From assembly GCA_964415365.1 (NCBI GenBank), contig CAYPYW010000011.1:1-64000 (forward strand): DNA of 64,000 bases, in the 5' to 3' direction. Source of the DNA: Hydromicrobium sp964415365. GTDB taxonomy: Bacteria > Actinomycetota > Humimicrobiia > Humimicrobiales > Humimicrobiaceae. Under the pieces are notes generated by a model. It had not been told where the DNA came from. It saw only the letters and a program-made list of their open reading frames with translations, and searched no databases. The position numbers and the translations under genes are program-made. Below are positions 1 through 8,752 of this stretch, in pieces (positions within the stretch are counted from its first letter, which is position 1; every line of letters starts with the position of its first letter).

Positions 1-389
1 CCATATTCACCAGAGGAAATATATCTTATACTACATCAGACTCTTATTTTATGGAAAAATGGCATGCTTTAGGACGTGGAGATATAGACATATTAGCCTG
101 GAATGTCTATTCCAATCAGGAGAATTGGCAGAATGCCGTAACCAATATGATAAATTGGTGGGGAGCCGACCATTCTTATATAACTGAATTTAATCTCAAT
201 TATAGATCTCTGAATGATTACTCAACGGATGAGGCAGCACAGGCAGCAGCATTGGCCTCGATGATCGAATACATCAAGGCCTCAGGAGTAACCAGAGCAA
301 ACTATTTCTGCTACCCCGGAGATCAGTTTGGTGCTCTAAAAGGCAATGGGACTTATAGAGAATTATGGAATAATGCGATTTTAAGATAA
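1..389 (+). CDS. C-terminal part of a glycoside hydrolase-like protein, cut by window start
   Basis: The reading frame is open from the first bases (codons from position 3) to a TAA at 387-389, so the 5' part lies outside the window. The fragment looks like the last third of a TIM-barrel glycosidase. A Tyr-Ile-Thr-Glu-Phe strand end (around residues 60-64 of the fragment) has the position and shape of the catalytic nucleophile Glu on beta-strand 7 of clan GH-A enzymes. It is followed by an Ala-rich helix and a Phe-Cys-Tyr-Pro strand resembling beta-8, then a short C-terminal helix. The family (GH5, GH39 or similar) cannot be decided. Its position next to a polysaccharide cluster fits a role in glycan turnover. 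The call rests on fold-level resemblance only. Confidence 0.5.
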   Translation, partial: IFTRGNISYTTSDSYFMEKWHALGRGDIDILAWNVYSNQENWQNAVTNMINWWGADHSYITEFNLNYRSLNDYSTDEAAQAAALASMIEYIKASGVTRANYFCYPGDQFGALKGNGTYRELWNNAILR

Positions 390-644
390 TTACACTACAG
401 CACCAGGTGCCAGCTCTAAAACGGTTTCCATTTGGTATTTCAAATCCAGCAGAACTACAATCTGACTACTTTCATCTTACAAGAAATAAAAACTGTTAAA
501 TTTTCCCGTGGGAAGCCTATGACTTTTAAGTATTTTTAGTTTGTAACCCGGCAAATGGTGTGGCACCAGGCTGGTTGGTTGTTTTAGATTAAAATATTTG
601 CTAAAATCACCGAACAATAATTATTTGCTGAAAGATTTACGAAC

Positions 645-1505
645 ATGAAAAGAATAAAATTATCAGGTGGTATATTAATAGTTATATTATTAGTTCTAAT
701 TGGTCTATCAGGCACTAATATTGCCTGCGAGCTTATAGGCTTGACACCGGAAACGGAATCTTCCGGCAATAATACAGATGATCCTGATCCCGAAGAAAAG
801 GATGAGGAGTATCTGGAAAATTTAACCGAGTCTTTTCTTGATAATGACGTTTTGTTTCATATAGATGAGCAAACATATTTAAGTTATTTCCCTGAAGATA
901 CAAAAAAACTGATATACCTACCGGAAGAACTCCAGAGTAGCATCAAAAAAGTTATTACAGAAGCTATAGAAGTATATCCTTTAGGATTTGTTCCCCAGCA
1001 TTTATCGAAAATATACATAATAGGTAATGAAATAAATACCGGCAGCGTAGATGATTCAATAGCTATCGCCACCTATAAAACAACAATTTTTCTGACAATC
1101 GGTGAAAAAAATGACAAGACACTATATTTGCCGGCATTTCATCATATATTTAGTCATGTATTACAAAATACATATAAGGAATTATTTGATTCCTATTATG
1201 AGGATTGGATACTTAACAATCCGGAAGGATTTGAATATTATGGTTATGAACCATATATTAATGATGAAGATAAATCGGAAATGTATGAAGATGGTTTTAT
1301 AACTCCTCTGAGTATGGATAATTATGGCTGTGATTTTGCTGAAATCGCCGGCTATGCATTTAGTAATGATCCAATATTCTTAAACTCTGTAATGAACTAT
1401 TCAAGAATAAGGCAGAAGTTCGAGCTGATGGTAGATTTCTACAACAAAATAGACCCACTCATTACTTTGGAATATTTTGAAAAAATATACGGACAAAAAT
1501 TATGA
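645..1505 (+). CDS. Putative exported lipoprotein with degenerate zinc-peptidase-like motif
   Basis: 286 aa. A basic N-terminus and hydrophobic stretch (residues 8-27) lead to Cys28. The preceding Asn-Ile-Ala is a poor but possible lipobox, so it is either a lipoprotein or a signal-anchored protein. An acidic, Asn/Asp/Glu-rich linker (30-60) follows. The rest resembles putative zinc metallopeptidases: a His-His-Ile-Phe-Ser-His motif (166-171) sits where HExxH would be, and Asp-Phe-Ala-Glu-Ile (230-234) resembles the distal Glu ligand helix. The catalytic Glu of HExxH is replaced, so the zinc site may be kept while proteolysis is lost. I do not recognise the family. The ribosome binding site is weak. 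The gene stands alone, convergent with the small membrane gene downstream. Confidence 0.6.
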   Translation: MKRIKLSGGILIVILLVLIGLSGTNIACELIGLTPETESSGNNTDDPDPEEKDEEYLENLTESFLDNDVLFHIDEQTYLSYFPEDTKKLIYLPEELQSSIKKVITEAIEVYPLGFVPQHLSKIYIIGNEINTGSVDDSIAIATYKTTIFLTIGEKNDKTLYLPAFHHIFSHVLQNTYKELFDSYYEDWILNNPEGFEYYGYEPYINDEDKSEMYEDGFITPLSMDNYGCDFAEIAGYAFSNDPIFLNSVMNYSRIRQKFELMVDFYNKIDPLITLEYFEKIYGQKL

Positions 1506-1514
1506 TAACGCAGG

Positions 1515-1733
1515 CTATTTATCATCTTTTACCAGGTTCCAGATGAAAAAGGAAAAAAACGAGACTACAAAGGAGATTATGCCAAACGTATCCTCTCTTA
1601 ACCAGGGAGTGAGATGAGTTAATTGAAGATGCAGAGTCTGGGGATGGACCAGGGCAACAGCAGTAATATAAAGCCATCCAAGAAGTCCAAAAATAAAAAA
1701 TGTAAAAGATGCTGCTTTAAGTATTTTTTTCAT
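1515..1733 (-). CDS. Small two-helix membrane protein, unknown function
   Basis: 72 aa with two clear hydrophobic segments (about residues 8-30 and 48-66), a Trp-rich loop between them and a charged C-terminus (Lys-Asp-Asp-Lys). It ends 9 bp from the stop of the upstream plus-strand gene, a normal convergent arrangement. No strong Shine-Dalgarno sequence is visible; a GAAGTGATG stretch lies about 15-20 bp before the ATG. The regular hydrophobic pattern argues for a real gene rather than chance, but no family is recognised. Confidence 0.5.
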   Translation of the reverse strand: MKKILKAASFTFFIFGLLGWLYITAVALVHPQTLHLQLTHLTPWLREDTFGIISFVVSFFSFFIWNLVKDDK

Positions 1734-1843
1734 AAAAATATTCTACATCACTTCATTTAACCGGCAATGCTTGAATCTTATTCTCAATTTATAACTATAA
1801 CATTCTAACATTCAAATATTTTTTTTTATAGTATTATTGAAAA

Positions 1844-1954
1844 ATGTCAAATAAAGAGGAGTTAGCCAGCCGAAACATTGCCCGGGATATTAAATTGATG
1901 CAACAGAAAAAAGATATAAAGACAGAAAGAAGAAATGCTATAATTAACATTTGA
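1844..1954 (+). CDS. Possible 36-residue leader ORF upstream of the DUF1616-like gene
   Basis: ATG at 1844 opens a 36-codon frame rich in Lys, Arg and Glu that stops at TGA 1952-1954, one base before the ATG of the next gene at 1956. Tight spacing would allow translational coupling. There is no convincing ribosome binding site before it (an A/T-rich run only), and the peptide matches nothing I know. It may instead be untranslated leader. Confidence 0.25.
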   Translation: MSNKEELASRNIARDIKLMQQKKDIKTERRNAIINI

Positions 1955-1955
1955 A

Positions 1956-2420
1956 ATGGTTAAAAACAAAAATATAAAAAGTAAGGTAATAAAGGTTATA
2001 TTACTGCTTGTAGTAGTGTGTTTCATTGCTGTAGGAATCTTTCAGCTTATTAAGTATAATTCGGTAAAAAAGGCAATCATTCTTGCGACAACAAGGGAAG
2101 CACAAACATTTACGGAACTGTATTTTGAGAACCATTTGTCCCTCCCGGTTAAAGTTACTTTATTCGAAGAGAATAACTTCAAATTCACAATCCACAATCT
2201 TGAAAATAAGGACATGGAATATCCATATGAAGTCTATTTCGACACAAACGGAGAAAAACAAATGATTAGTATGGATTCCGTTCTAATAGAAGATAATGAA
2301 TATAAAACAATTGCAGTAGATTTCACAATCACAACTCCGATACCAAGATCCAGGGTAGTCGTAAACCTGGTTGACAAAAATGAACAAATAAATTTTTGGA
2401 TAGAAGTAGAAGAAGAATGA
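1956..2420 (+). CDS. Membrane-anchored DUF1616-like protein
   Basis: 154 aa. One N-terminal transmembrane helix (about residues 11-32) follows a Lys-rich start. The remainder is an extracytoplasmic beta-rich domain whose pattern (Phe-Thr-Glu-Leu-Tyr-Phe near residue 50, an Asn-Leu-Glu-Asn-Lys turn, then alternating strands) resembles the C-terminal domain of DUF1616 proteins, which are often found in polysaccharide clusters. The stop overlaps the start of the flippase gene (ATGA at 2417-2420), so the two are probably translated together. The function is not known, and a role alongside the flippase is inference from position. Confidence 0.6.
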   Translation: MVKNKNIKSKVIKVILLLVVVCFIAVGIFQLIKYNSVKKAIILATTREAQTFTELYFENHLSLPVKVTLFEENNFKFTIHNLENKDMEYPYEVYFDTNGEKQMISMDSVLIEDNEYKTIAVDFTITTPIPRSRVVVNLVDKNEQINFWIEVEEE

Positions 2421-3676
2421 AAAATACAATTTCTAAATTTTTCAATCTTTTTGCAAAAGATTCTTTATACAGAAATGCAACTTATCTGATGCTAAACACC
2501 GGAGTCATGGCCTTATTGGGTTTTTTCTTTTGGGTCATAAACACACGTCTATATTCTACGGAACAAGTAGGTATTGGAACTACACTTATTTCTGTAATGA
2601 CGTTGATTTCTAGTTTTAGTATCCTGGGACTTGACAGTGCGCTGATCAGATATCTGCCTACATCAGTGAGAAAGAACGAAAAGATAAATACTTCATTCAT
2701 TTTAGTTGCCTTAATGTCAATTTTGATATCGTCAATTTACCTGATTTTCTTAAGGACATTTTCTTCAAAATTATTATTCGTAAGAGAAAATATTATTTTC
2801 GCTTTACTGTTTATATTATTTATAATTTTTTCTTCATTGAATACAATATCGGAAAATATTTTTATAGCATACCGCTCATCAAAATACGTGTTAATAAAAA
2901 ACACAATTTTTAGCGTTGCCAAGTTAATTCTTCCATTCGCCCTTATCGCACTGGGTTCATACGGAATATTCACGTCCGTAGGGATTTCTTTAGCCATTAC
3001 TTTCGGAATAAGTATGTTTTTTTTAGTTATGAAATACAAATACTCATTCAAACCGAAAATAGACACTGATATTCTAAAAAGAATGACAAAATTTTCGCTG
3101 GGAAATTATATCGCCGGATTTCTCGGCGGATCACCCGCAATGATCCTGCCGATACTTATGACAAATACAATAGGTGCCGAGTACACAGCATATTTTTACA
3201 TGGATATGATGGTTGCAAACCTTCTCTATATTATCCCAATAGCAACCTCACAGGCCTTATTCGCAGAAGGCTCCTACAACGAATCAGAGTTAAAAATTCA
3301 TTTAAAGAAATCCATAAAAATAATATCCATAATCATTATTCCAGCTATTATTATCACAGTTTTCCTTGGAAAATATATCCTCCTGGTTTTCGGGAAGGAG
3401 TATTCTGATGAAGGGCTATTATTTTTAAGGTTATTGGCCTTATCAGGTATTTTTATTTCTTGCAACACCATATTCGGAATCATTTTAAGGGTGAAGCATA
3501 AAATTATGATGTTAATCTATATTAACTTCATTAGCGCCATATCAATTTTAGGACTGAGTTATTTACTTCTCTCAAAAGGTTTATTGGGAATTGGATTGGC
3601 GTGGACGGCAGGCCAGGGACTAGTCAGTCTGGTTTATTTTGGAGTAATCACCAATAAGAGATTCATACAGTTTTAA
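2417..3676 (+). CDS. Wzx/MATE-type oligosaccharide flippase (polysaccharide biosynthesis protein)
   Basis: About 419 aa with 12 or more hydrophobic helices across the whole length, characteristic of the polysaccharide-transport branch of the MOP superfamily, which flips undecaprenyl-linked glycans across the membrane. The N-terminus carries the typical amphipathic start and a 'Leu-Ile-Ser-Val-Met-Thr-Leu-Ile-Ser' helix followed by 'Gly-Leu-Asp-Ser-Ala-Leu-Ile-Arg-Tyr-Leu-Pro', a common motif in these flippases. I place the start at 2417, in an ATGA overlap with the upstream gene, rather than at an in-frame ATG at 2396 that would add Asp-Arg-Ser-Arg-Arg-Arg. The 3' end overlaps the convergent glycosyltransferase by 57 bp. 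Confidence 0.88.
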   Translation: MKNTISKFFNLFAKDSLYRNATYLMLNTGVMALLGFFFWVINTRLYSTEQVGIGTTLISVMTLISSFSILGLDSALIRYLPTSVRKNEKINTSFILVALMSILISSIYLIFLRTFSSKLLFVRENIIFALLFILFIIFSSLNTISENIFIAYRSSKYVLIKNTIFSVAKLILPFALIALGSYGIFTSVGISLAITFGISMFFLVMKYKYSFKPKIDTDILKRMTKFSLGNYIAGFLGGSPAMILPILMTNTIGAEYTAYFYMDMMVANLLYIIPIATSQALFAEGSYNESELKIHLKKSIKIISIIIIPAIIITVFLGKYILLVFGKEYSDEGLLFLRLLALSGIFISCNTIFGIILRVKHKIMMLIYINFISAISILGLSYLLLSKGLLGIGLAWTAGQGLVSLVYFGVITNKRFIQF

Positions 3677-4903
3677 CCTTTGCTGGCCAATCGTTTCCGG
3701 GCTATATTTATTTATCTCGTCCTTAAGGTTACCAACAATATGCCTATATAACTTATCATTATTCAGTAATTCTTTCATTGCCGCTGCCAACCCGATATGA
3801 TCATTAGGCTCAATCAATATACCTGTTTCCCTGTTTTTGATACCCTCGGGACTACCGCCCACATTTGTTGTTATCAAAGGTGTTCCGGCTGCGAAAGATT
3901 CTAAAATGAACCTGCCGAAAGCTTCAGGACTATTGGAAGGCGTCACTACAATTTTTGACTCGCGGTATAAATCCCGGACCTTTTTATTGGGCAGTTTTCC
4001 TAAAAGTTTAATATTGGATATTTTCTTTTCTTTTATATATGGTACCAGGCTGTCCATTTCCCTTCCATCTCCGGCAATTAGCAATGAGAGTTTTTTGTTA
4101 TCCAACAAATTAAATGCAAGAATTACTTCCCATATTCCCTTGAACTTTTCCAGCTGACCTGCATACACAATTCTTTCTTTTCTTGAATATCTTTTTTTCT
4201 CCGCCGGTATATTAATAATATTATATATGACCTGAATTTTCTTTTCAGAGTAGCCGTTTTTAATCAGCACGTCCCGGACAAATTTACTGTTTGGAATTAT
4301 CTTATATTTATCGGTTAATTTTAACGCTATTTTAAATACCTTAATCTGCAAGTAAAAAGCCATATACTCATAAAGGGCAAATATGGAACCGGCTATTTTT
4401 AAAATCTTACTATCGACAGCATAACTCGTCCTTAAACAATTATAATTATGCCTGGCATAGTTATTATCTCTGCAATACCTTGAAGTAAATGATACCGGGC
4501 ATATTAATGAGAGACCTCTTACATCTATTACGAATGGTTTCCTGGTTAAAATAGCTGCAATTATGAGGCTGGCATAATAATATGCGGTTGGAACAAAATG
4601 AATAATATCTATATCATATCTTTTGATAAAATTGACAATTCTCAGAATATTTATTATAGGTGCAATAATGATATTGATTCCATATTCAATTATGCCAACG
4701 AATGATCTCCGCTCCATATGTATTCTTTTTAAAACAGGATGAACAGTCGAACCATTGAACTTCCAGGATTTTTCCTTATATTTTTCCGTCAGGATATGGC
4801 AATTACAATACTTGGAAACGTATTTGATTATTAATGATGTACTGATTTCCGCACCTCCTCTGTCATAAGGCGGGAAATATTCTGAAATAAATAATATATT
4901 CAT
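3620..4903 (-). CDS. Family 4 glycosyltransferase
   Basis: 427 aa GT-B enzyme that transfers a sugar from an activated donor to a growing surface glycan. The N-terminal domain opens with 'Phe-Pro-Pro-Tyr-Asp-Arg-Gly-Gly-Ala-Glu' (donor/acceptor glycine-rich loop). The C-terminal Rossmann domain has 'Tyr-Ala-Gly-Gln-Leu-Glu-Lys-Phe-Lys-Gly' and the E-x7-E retaining motif within 'Ser-Pro-Glu-Ala-Phe-Gly-Arg-Phe-Ile-Leu-Glu-Ser', then 'Gly-Gly-Ser-Pro-Glu-Gly'. The gene is last in the minus-strand polysaccharide run and its final 57 bp overlap the flippase gene on the other strand. The specific sugar cannot be told. Confidence 0.9.
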   Translation of the reverse strand: MNILFISEYFPPYDRGGAEISTSLIIKYVSKYCNCHILTEKYKEKSWKFNGSTVHPVLKRIHMERRSFVGIIEYGINIIIAPIINILRIVNFIKRYDIDIIHFVPTAYYYASLIIAAILTRKPFVIDVRGLSLICPVSFTSRYCRDNNYARHNYNCLRTSYAVDSKILKIAGSIFALYEYMAFYLQIKVFKIALKLTDKYKIIPNSKFVRDVLIKNGYSEKKIQVIYNIINIPAEKKRYSRKERIVYAGQLEKFKGIWEVILAFNLLDNKKLSLLIAGDGREMDSLVPYIKEKKISNIKLLGKLPNKKVRDLYRESKIVVTPSNSPEAFGRFILESFAAGTPLITTNVGGSPEGIKNRETGILIEPNDHIGLAAAMKELLNNDKLYRHIVGNLKDEINKYSPETIGQQRLKLYESLIGDYSKINQTD

Positions 4904-4909
4904 GATTAT

Positions 4910-5992
4910 TTAATACTTTGTTCTTCTAAAATATCTGTATAATTTGTGTTGAATTTTTTCAATAAGCCCTTCAAGCCCTTCAATGCGTAACTTAAAATAA
5001 TAAAATGGTTCATCAACTATAGAGATTCTTCTTAGCTCATACAAATCTGAATCTAGATTATTAAAACCGTCAATAGTCGAAACTGCGCATAAAAAATTGT
5101 AATCAGCCAAAACTTTTTTAACATTTAAATCGAAACTATCCTCATTACCATATGGATAAGCAAAGAGATCGACTTTTTTATTTAATTCGGCTTCAATATT
5201 TTTTTTAGAGTCAGCAATTTCCTTTTCTGCTTTTTCATAATCCAGTACAGAAAGGACAGGATGTGTAGATGTGTGGCTACCAAATGAAATCCCTGCATCA
5301 GCCATCTCTCTAACTTCTTTCCAGGATAAGTATAAATCCTTTATTTCCTCTTTATTTATTTTTATTCCAAATTTATTGTACAATCCCTGTATAAACTTTT
5401 CTCTGATACTATCATCAACTTTATATTTTAATATAAAATTTATATTCTCCATTATATTTTTCCAGCTAATCTTCGCGATCGAGCTTGAGTAAGCGGGAAA
5501 TTCTCTTTCAAATTCTTCGACAAATTTATTCAAGCCAATTTTATTTATAAAATAATAAAATTTATTTGACCAACTTACTTTTAATGTATCAATATAATCA
5601 GTCGTTAGAAAAATTGTGGCTTTTGCATCATATTTCCGCAGAATGGGAAATACATTAACAAAATTATTTTTTAAACCATCATCAAAAGTAATAACTACTG
5701 AATTTGATGGGAAAGGAATTTTCTTTTTTATATGAGCAGTCAGATCATGCATGGATATAATATTATATGATTTGCTAAGATATTTAATTTGTTCTTCAAA
5801 ATTTTTTGTGGATATTACCAAAGAAGGGTCATATAAAATAAAATCCGTTTGCTGGTCATCAACGCCATGATACATTAATACTCTTACTTTTTTTCTATTG
5901 ATAAATCTCAAAATAAAATAAAAGCCTAAATAATAAAAAAATAGATTTATAAATTTATTTATTGCTTTTTTAAAATTACCCACTTTTATCAT
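4910..5992 (-). CDS. Polysaccharide deacetylase (NodB domain)
   Basis: 360 aa carbohydrate esterase family 4 protein, expected to remove N- or O-acetyl groups from a glycan using a divalent metal. One hydrophobic segment near residues 15-27 suggests membrane anchoring. Key motifs are 'Val-Leu-Met-Tyr-His-Gly-Val', 'Thr-Phe-Asp-Asp-Gly' (catalytic and metal Asp pair) and 'Gly-Ser-His-Thr-Ser-Thr-His-Pro' (metal-binding His pair), plus a 'Phe-Ala-Tyr-Pro-Tyr-Gly' motif. The start codon sits in an ATGA overlap with a 27-codon frame upstream, and the stop is 6 bp from the downstream glycosyltransferase, consistent with one operon. Confidence 0.9.
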   Translation of the reverse strand: MIKVGNFKKAINKFINLFFYYLGFYFILRFINRKKVRVLMYHGVDDQQTDFILYDPSLVISTKNFEEQIKYLSKSYNIISMHDLTAHIKKKIPFPSNSVVITFDDGLKNNFVNVFPILRKYDAKATIFLTTDYIDTLKVSWSNKFYYFINKIGLNKFVEEFEREFPAYSSSIAKISWKNIMENINFILKYKVDDSIREKFIQGLYNKFGIKINKEEIKDLYLSWKEVREMADAGISFGSHTSTHPVLSVLDYEKAEKEIADSKKNIEAELNKKVDLFAYPYGNEDSFDLNVKKVLADYNFLCAVSTIDGFNNLDSDLYELRRISIVDEPFYYFKLRIEGLEGLIEKIQHKLYRYFRRTKY

Positions 5993-6072
5993 TTAAATAC
6001 TGAATTGACAAACAGTTGATCTGTTGAACCGCCAGAGCTTTTCTTAACATTCTGAATAAATTGTATATCCAT
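5989..6072 (-). CDS. 27-residue ORF coupled to the deacetylase gene (small gene or remnant)
   Basis: The ATG lies 2 bases after the stop of the 889-aa membrane protein gene. The frame runs 27 codons, starting Met-Asp-Ile-Gln-Phe-Ile-Gln, and its TGA overlaps the ATG of the deacetylase gene (ATGA at 5992-5989). It fills the whole gap between the two genes with head-to-tail spacing typical of translated operon genes. The centre is Lys-Lys-Ser-Ser-Gly-Gly-Ser-Thr. It could be a true small peptide, a coupling device, or the first codons of a deleted gene. No ribosome binding site beyond readthrough coupling is seen. Confidence 0.35.
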   Translation of the reverse strand: MDIQFIQNVKKSSGGSTDQLFVNSVFK

Positions 6073-6074
6073 AA

Positions 6075-8744
6075 TTATTTATAGATTTTCGTATATTGGT
6101 TATTATAAAGAAGATTCTTATTATTAGACAGGAAATCTTCGGGTAAGCTGTACAAAATTACTTTGCCTTTAAATAGCTGCAAAATTACATTATCGGCAAC
6201 ATTCGAGTATCCCAGATAAACATAAGCTCTTTTATCAATCGCAGATGGCAATATATCTCTTTTTAATCCTTCAATAATATTGCCATATGCCATTAATTTT
6301 CTCTCAGATGCTTTATCAACGTATATCGGAGAACTTTTGTCATGGTTATCGGATAACCATTCTATAGATTTTACTTCCGAATCGTGAGTATAGTCCTGGA
6401 TGTACAATGTACCGTAGTTATTTAATATTCCGCTGGGTTCGCCCCCTACTATTTGAGTAGTAAAACCGGTATTGTACAAGAAATAAAATGCAACTGCCAG
6501 TAGTATTATCAACATGTCAATTTTAAATTTCTTAAATAGTACCAAAAGTAACTTCATCCCTAATAACGCCGGAAGAACTAGAATATATAATGTTTGCAGA
6601 TAAAGCCTTTCGAAATTGTATTCTAATGATATAAAAGGAACTAAAATAATAACGAACAAAATAATTATTGATCCTATTATTAAAGATAAATACTCTATAT
6701 CAATCATTTGCACTTCTACATCAGCTGTTTTCATCTTAATTTTTAGTTCGATATCAATTAACTCCACCTTAATTCTCTTCATAAATAAAATAATTAATAT
6801 ATAAATCGTTCCTATGAAAAACGATAACTTAAAAACAGTTGTGATTATTTTTTGGGTTATAAGCATTATGTTATAAATTAAATTATTAGGGATGGGATTA
6901 ATCTCGGTAGGTGCCGGATAGACATCATACCCCACAAATTCATCAGGTGTATATAAATCAAGATCATCCATTTCAGAATAGGTTGCCCGGGTATATTCGG
7001 AATAATCAACAACGTCCTGGTCGGTAGTTGCGTAAATATTGCTAAAGGGATTAATGGAAAATGCATCCCTGACCGAAGAACTTTTGTATTCTTCCTTTAA
7101 GTTATTGATATTATTTTCCAATATTTGATTTAAGCTCACCGTTGTTTGCGTAAAAACCGAATACCATAAGAATGCAAATAATAATAGCATTAAAATTAAT
7201 CTTAAGGGTACAAAATACCGGGTACTGGTTATTTTAAACGGACTGATTCTTTTCTTTTTTCTACGCAGGTATCTATTCCATCTAAATATAAATTTCTTGA
7301 TAAAATAACTGGCAATAAATGCGAAGGTCACTAAAAACAGCATAATATATGCGGTTGAATAATGAGATACTATAAGTGAAAATCCAAAGATTAAAAAAAA
7401 TATCTCCTTAATTTTCAGTTCAAAATCATTATTAAATATAACCAGCAAAAATAATATAAAAAAGAAAAGTGCTATCTCCTGCCTTGCTATTCCCGTAATC
7501 CACAACAGGAACGGCAACTGGGCAATGAAAAAGAATATCGATAAAAGAGAGGGGACATTCTTCATATATTTTTTCATCAATAAATACAAGCCTATCACCG
7601 AGAAACTAAAAATTACAGGAAAGATAATTTTATAAATATATTCATCACTAATATTTAAAAAATTCGATAATATAGTAGGCAGAATGGTGATACTTAAACA
7701 GGTATTATATGGATCATTAAATTGAAACGAGCTCCAATGAGATAGGGACTTGGTTAATTGAAATACATAATATTCGAGACTTATATCTCCTCCGGTGAGA
7801 TGCCAGCTTCTCAATGAACAACTTAATAACGATGAGATACCTATCATTAAAATTCCCCAGGGATAAACATTGCGATTTAGTTTTTTCCTGAATAAAATCA
7901 GGAAGAAAAAATAAACGACAATTCCGCCAATCATAACCATGGTGAGGTAACTGGACTCGCCATTGTTCAGGGTTGTTGCCCCCAGGATACTTAAAAGAGG
8001 GAAAACCACAGGAACTATGAAAAAAATCTTATCCGACAAATCAAGCTTCGGTAACTTGATTTCAATAGAAATATCTCTATTTCGTTTATAAGCAATTATC
8101 CAGAAAACAAGTAAGAAAATATCGAAACTTGCAAACGAAGGTATTAGTGACAGGGGTTTATCAATTCCAATTAAGGGCAAGACCAAATTAACAAACAGCC
8201 CCCCGAACATCAAAAAAGTAAGACTCAGTCCAATTGTATAAATCAGGTATTCCCAGACGCCTGTTTTCCTTATTTTTAGCATCAGCATAATTAGCAATCC
8301 GGGAACTAATATTAAAAAGGCACAGGAAAAAACCGCCCTGAAATAGTGGAGCTGAATATCCGAAAACACTAAAAAACCCGTAATTATCCTGGCAACCAAT
8401 ATTCCTAAAAATATGGTATTTCTTGAAGCAGAACTTTTTATCTCATCGATTTTGCCCACACGACGAGGTACTTTTTTGGGGCGTTCTTCCAGACGCGCAG
8501 CTGGGCGTCCTACCGGACGTTTTGTAGGAGGAGCTGTTATAGGACGTTCTGTCGGAGGACCTGCTATCGGGCGTTTTACTGGACTTGCCGCAGGACGTTT
8601 TGCTGGAGGCGCTGCTGGGCGTTTTACCTCTACCTTTTTCTTTTTTAAAGGATAACTGGTTTTACAATAAGGACAGAGTATTATACCCCTATTTAATATT
8701 GCTCCACAATTAGCACATTTAAATTCATTTTTACTAATTTTCAT
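6075..8744 (-). CDS. Large multi-TM protein with N-terminal zinc ribbon and Pro/Arg repeats (DUF2206-like)
   Basis: 889 aa. Residues 10-27 form a zinc ribbon with two Cys-x2-Cys knuckles (Cys10/13 and Cys24/27). Residues 41-90 are low-complexity Lys/Glu-Arg-Pro repeats. From about residue 112 there are roughly 15 or more transmembrane helices with a large loop near 545-620 and a soluble C-terminal part (about 765-889) containing 'Ser-Ile-Glu-Trp-Leu-Ser-Asp'. The helix region with 'Trp-His-Leu-Thr-Gly-Gly-Asp-Ile-Ser-Leu-Glu-Tyr-Tyr' resembles DUF2206 membrane proteins, thought to be GT-C-like or polymerase-like. In this cluster it could be the polymerase (Wzy role) or a lipid-linked-sugar transferase; this is inference. 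Its stop is 2 bp from the next small frame. Confidence 0.75.
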   Translation of the reverse strand: MKISKNEFKCANCGAILNRGIILCPYCKTSYPLKKKKVEVKRPAAPPAKRPAASPVKRPIAGPPTERPITAPPTKRPVGRPAARLEERPKKVPRRVGKIDEIKSSASRNTIFLGILVARIITGFLVFSDIQLHYFRAVFSCAFLILVPGLLIMLMLKIRKTGVWEYLIYTIGLSLTFLMFGGLFVNLVLPLIGIDKPLSLIPSFASFDIFLLVFWIIAYKRNRDISIEIKLPKLDLSDKIFFIVPVVFPLLSILGATTLNNGESSYLTMVMIGGIVVYFFFLILFRKKLNRNVYPWGILMIGISSLLSCSLRSWHLTGGDISLEYYVFQLTKSLSHWSSFQFNDPYNTCLSITILPTILSNFLNISDEYIYKIIFPVIFSFSVIGLYLLMKKYMKNVPSLLSIFFFIAQLPFLLWITGIARQEIALFFFILFLLVIFNNDFELKIKEIFFLIFGFSLIVSHYSTAYIMLFLVTFAFIASYFIKKFIFRWNRYLRRKKKRISPFKITSTRYFVPLRLILMLLLFAFLWYSVFTQTTVSLNQILENNINNLKEEYKSSSVRDAFSINPFSNIYATTDQDVVDYSEYTRATYSEMDDLDLYTPDEFVGYDVYPAPTEINPIPNNLIYNIMLITQKIITTVFKLSFFIGTIYILIILFMKRIKVELIDIELKIKMKTADVEVQMIDIEYLSLIIGSIIILFVIILVPFISLEYNFERLYLQTLYILVLPALLGMKLLLVLFKKFKIDMLIILLAVAFYFLYNTGFTTQIVGGEPSGILNNYGTLYIQDYTHDSEVKSIEWLSDNHDKSSPIYVDKASERKLMAYGNIIEGLKRDILPSAIDKRAYVYLGYSNVADNVILQLFKGKVILYSLPEDFLSNNKNLLYNNQYTKIYK
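8475..8624 (-). repeat. Degenerate short tandem repeat coding for Pro/Arg-rich linker
   Basis: Within the 889-aa membrane protein gene, the DNA repeats a unit of roughly 24-30 bp containing GGACGTTTT or GGGCGTTTT on the plus strand. This codes on the minus strand for Lys/Glu-Arg-Pro followed by Ala/Ile and Pro-Pro, residues 41-90. The units differ by point changes, so the array is old or under amino-acid-level selection. Its copy number probably varies between strains. Confidence 0.7.
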
Positions 8745-8752
8745 TTACAGAC

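Noticed and set aside
390..644. GCACCAGGTGC-type short palindromes and possible coding continuation after the glycoside hydrolase fragment
   Set aside because: Only one short self-complementary stretch and stops in all plus frames; nothing supports a gene or a terminator.
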